From: Lunularia cruciata
Lineage: Eukaryota; Streptophyta; Marchantiopsida; Lunulariales; Lunulariaceae
NCBI GenBank assembly: GCA_948567375.1
Contig: OX419762.1
Location: 53,524,841 to 53,588,840, forward strand
DNA: 64,000 nt
Reading direction: 5' to 3'
Part shown: positions 63,613 through 64,000 of the stretch, piece after piece
How the letters are laid out: each line of letters opens with the position of its first letter
Position numbering within the stretch: the first letter of the stretch is position 1
The notes under the pieces: generated by a model
Databases searched by the model: none
The model's input: only the letters and a program-made list of their open reading frames with translations
What the model was told of the DNA's origin: nothing
Position numbers and translations under genes: made by a program

Positions 63613-64000
63613 ATGGGGAAACTTCCGGTTTTCTTTGGCAAGGATGGAGAAGATGTGGAGGCCTTTGTGAGAGACTTCAAGAGAGCTTGCATAGGAAACA
63701 ATGAGAGGAGGAAGAATGAGTGGGCCTCATTATTACCAGACTTCTTTGAGGATGCAGCACTTACATGGTATGAGTCAGAATACCAAAAGAGAGAGAGGAG
63801 AGATGGGGAAGAGGAGTCTTGGGAGACTTGACTTCAACATTCATTGAGAACTTTCTTCCTGATGAGAGTTATGAGAGATTGATGAGTGAGGTTACATTTC
63901 TCAAGCAAGGAGAAGGAGAGAAAGTGAGAGTCTATGTGGAAAGAGTGGAAAAGTTAGAGTCCAGATTTTTCATAGTGTTGAGGAAGAGTGGGGATGATGT
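63613..64000 (+). pseudogene. F1-D gag start, frameshifted
   Basis: ATG 63613 with MGKLPVFFGKDGEDVEAF as in the other copies, open for 72 codons. One T is missing at about 63826-63829 (GAGACTTGACTT for GAGACTTTGACTT), which gives an immediate stop. Beyond it the gag sequence continues to the window edge. Confidence 0.85.

Larger units (their letters stand above)
61371..64000 (+). mobile_element. F1-D: F1 element, 5' part only in window
   Basis: 5' LTR 61371-62049, PBS, leader and the start of gag; the rest lies beyond 64000. It is more diverged than A-C: the LTR starts TATAAC instead of TGTAAC, with several LTR and leader substitutions and indels. It is therefore an older F1 insertion. Gag is frameshifted early, so it is probably inactive. 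Confidence 0.9.

Overview
The window looks like nuclear DNA from a large, repeat-rich land-plant genome. I found no host gene, tRNA, rRNA or organelle sequence. Nearly everything from about 1.5 kb to 64 kb is Ty3/gypsy LTR-retrotransposon DNA nested inside older retrotransposon DNA. The species cannot be read from this. A DNMT3-like methyltransferase in one element hints at a seed-free plant, gymnosperm or streptophyte alga rather than an angiosperm, but that is inference.

I name three families. F1: LTRs of 679-692 bp, about 7.8 kb long, one 1608-codon gag-pol frame, 4-bp target duplications. F2: LTRs of about 3.8 kb that themselves carry a long reading frame, FIDDF-type reverse transcriptase, 5-bp duplications. 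F3: one element of about 9.9 kb without its nested insertion, whose polyprotein order is Gag - protease - DNA cytosine methyltransferase - reverse transcriptase - RNase H - integrase - PHD finger.

Layout: 1-1508 unassigned; 1509-1860 a possible PBS and LTR relic; 1870-3905 a very old minus-strand F1 relative; 3960-5406 a minus-strand gypsy pol remnant. At 5407 a minus-strand F2 copy (F2-2) begins and runs past the right edge. Its 3' LTR is split into 5407-7267, 24928-24979 and 45278-47159 by two insertions: F3 (7268-24927, minus, TSD TCTT) and F2-1 (24980-45277, plus, TSD CAGGT). Its pol (47176-61370) is split by F1-C (48008-55836, TSD AGTC), an F2 solo LTR (56183-59963) and F1-D (61371 to beyond the edge). 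One level deeper, F1-A (11521-19323, TSD GCTC) sits in F3, F1-B (28420-36214, minus, TSD GGCC) sits in the gag of F2-1, and an F1 solo LTR (44544-45222) sits in the 3' LTR of F2-1. Removing each insertion with one copy of its duplication rejoins the interrupted host sequence or reading frame for A, B, C, F3, F2-1 and the F2 solo LTR, so the boundaries are well supported.

Age order read from nesting and LTR divergence: relics at 1.5-5.4 kb, then F2-2, then F3 and F2-1, then F1. The two LTRs of F1-A, F1-B and F1-C differ at only about 1-2 positions by eye, and F1-A and F1-C keep complete gag-pol frames, so this family moved recently. Most stop codons in F2 and F3 are TAG or TGA at sites where a relative or motif expects CAG or CGA, as expected from deamination of methylated cytosine.

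The most exciting object is F3. It combines a chromatin writer (a DNMT3-like methyltransferase between protease and reverse transcriptase) with a chromatin reader (a C4HC3 PHD finger in the integrase C-terminal position where chromoviruses carry a chromodomain). F3 also has a circularly permuted LTR arrangement. The long reading frame inside F2 LTRs is the second unusual feature.
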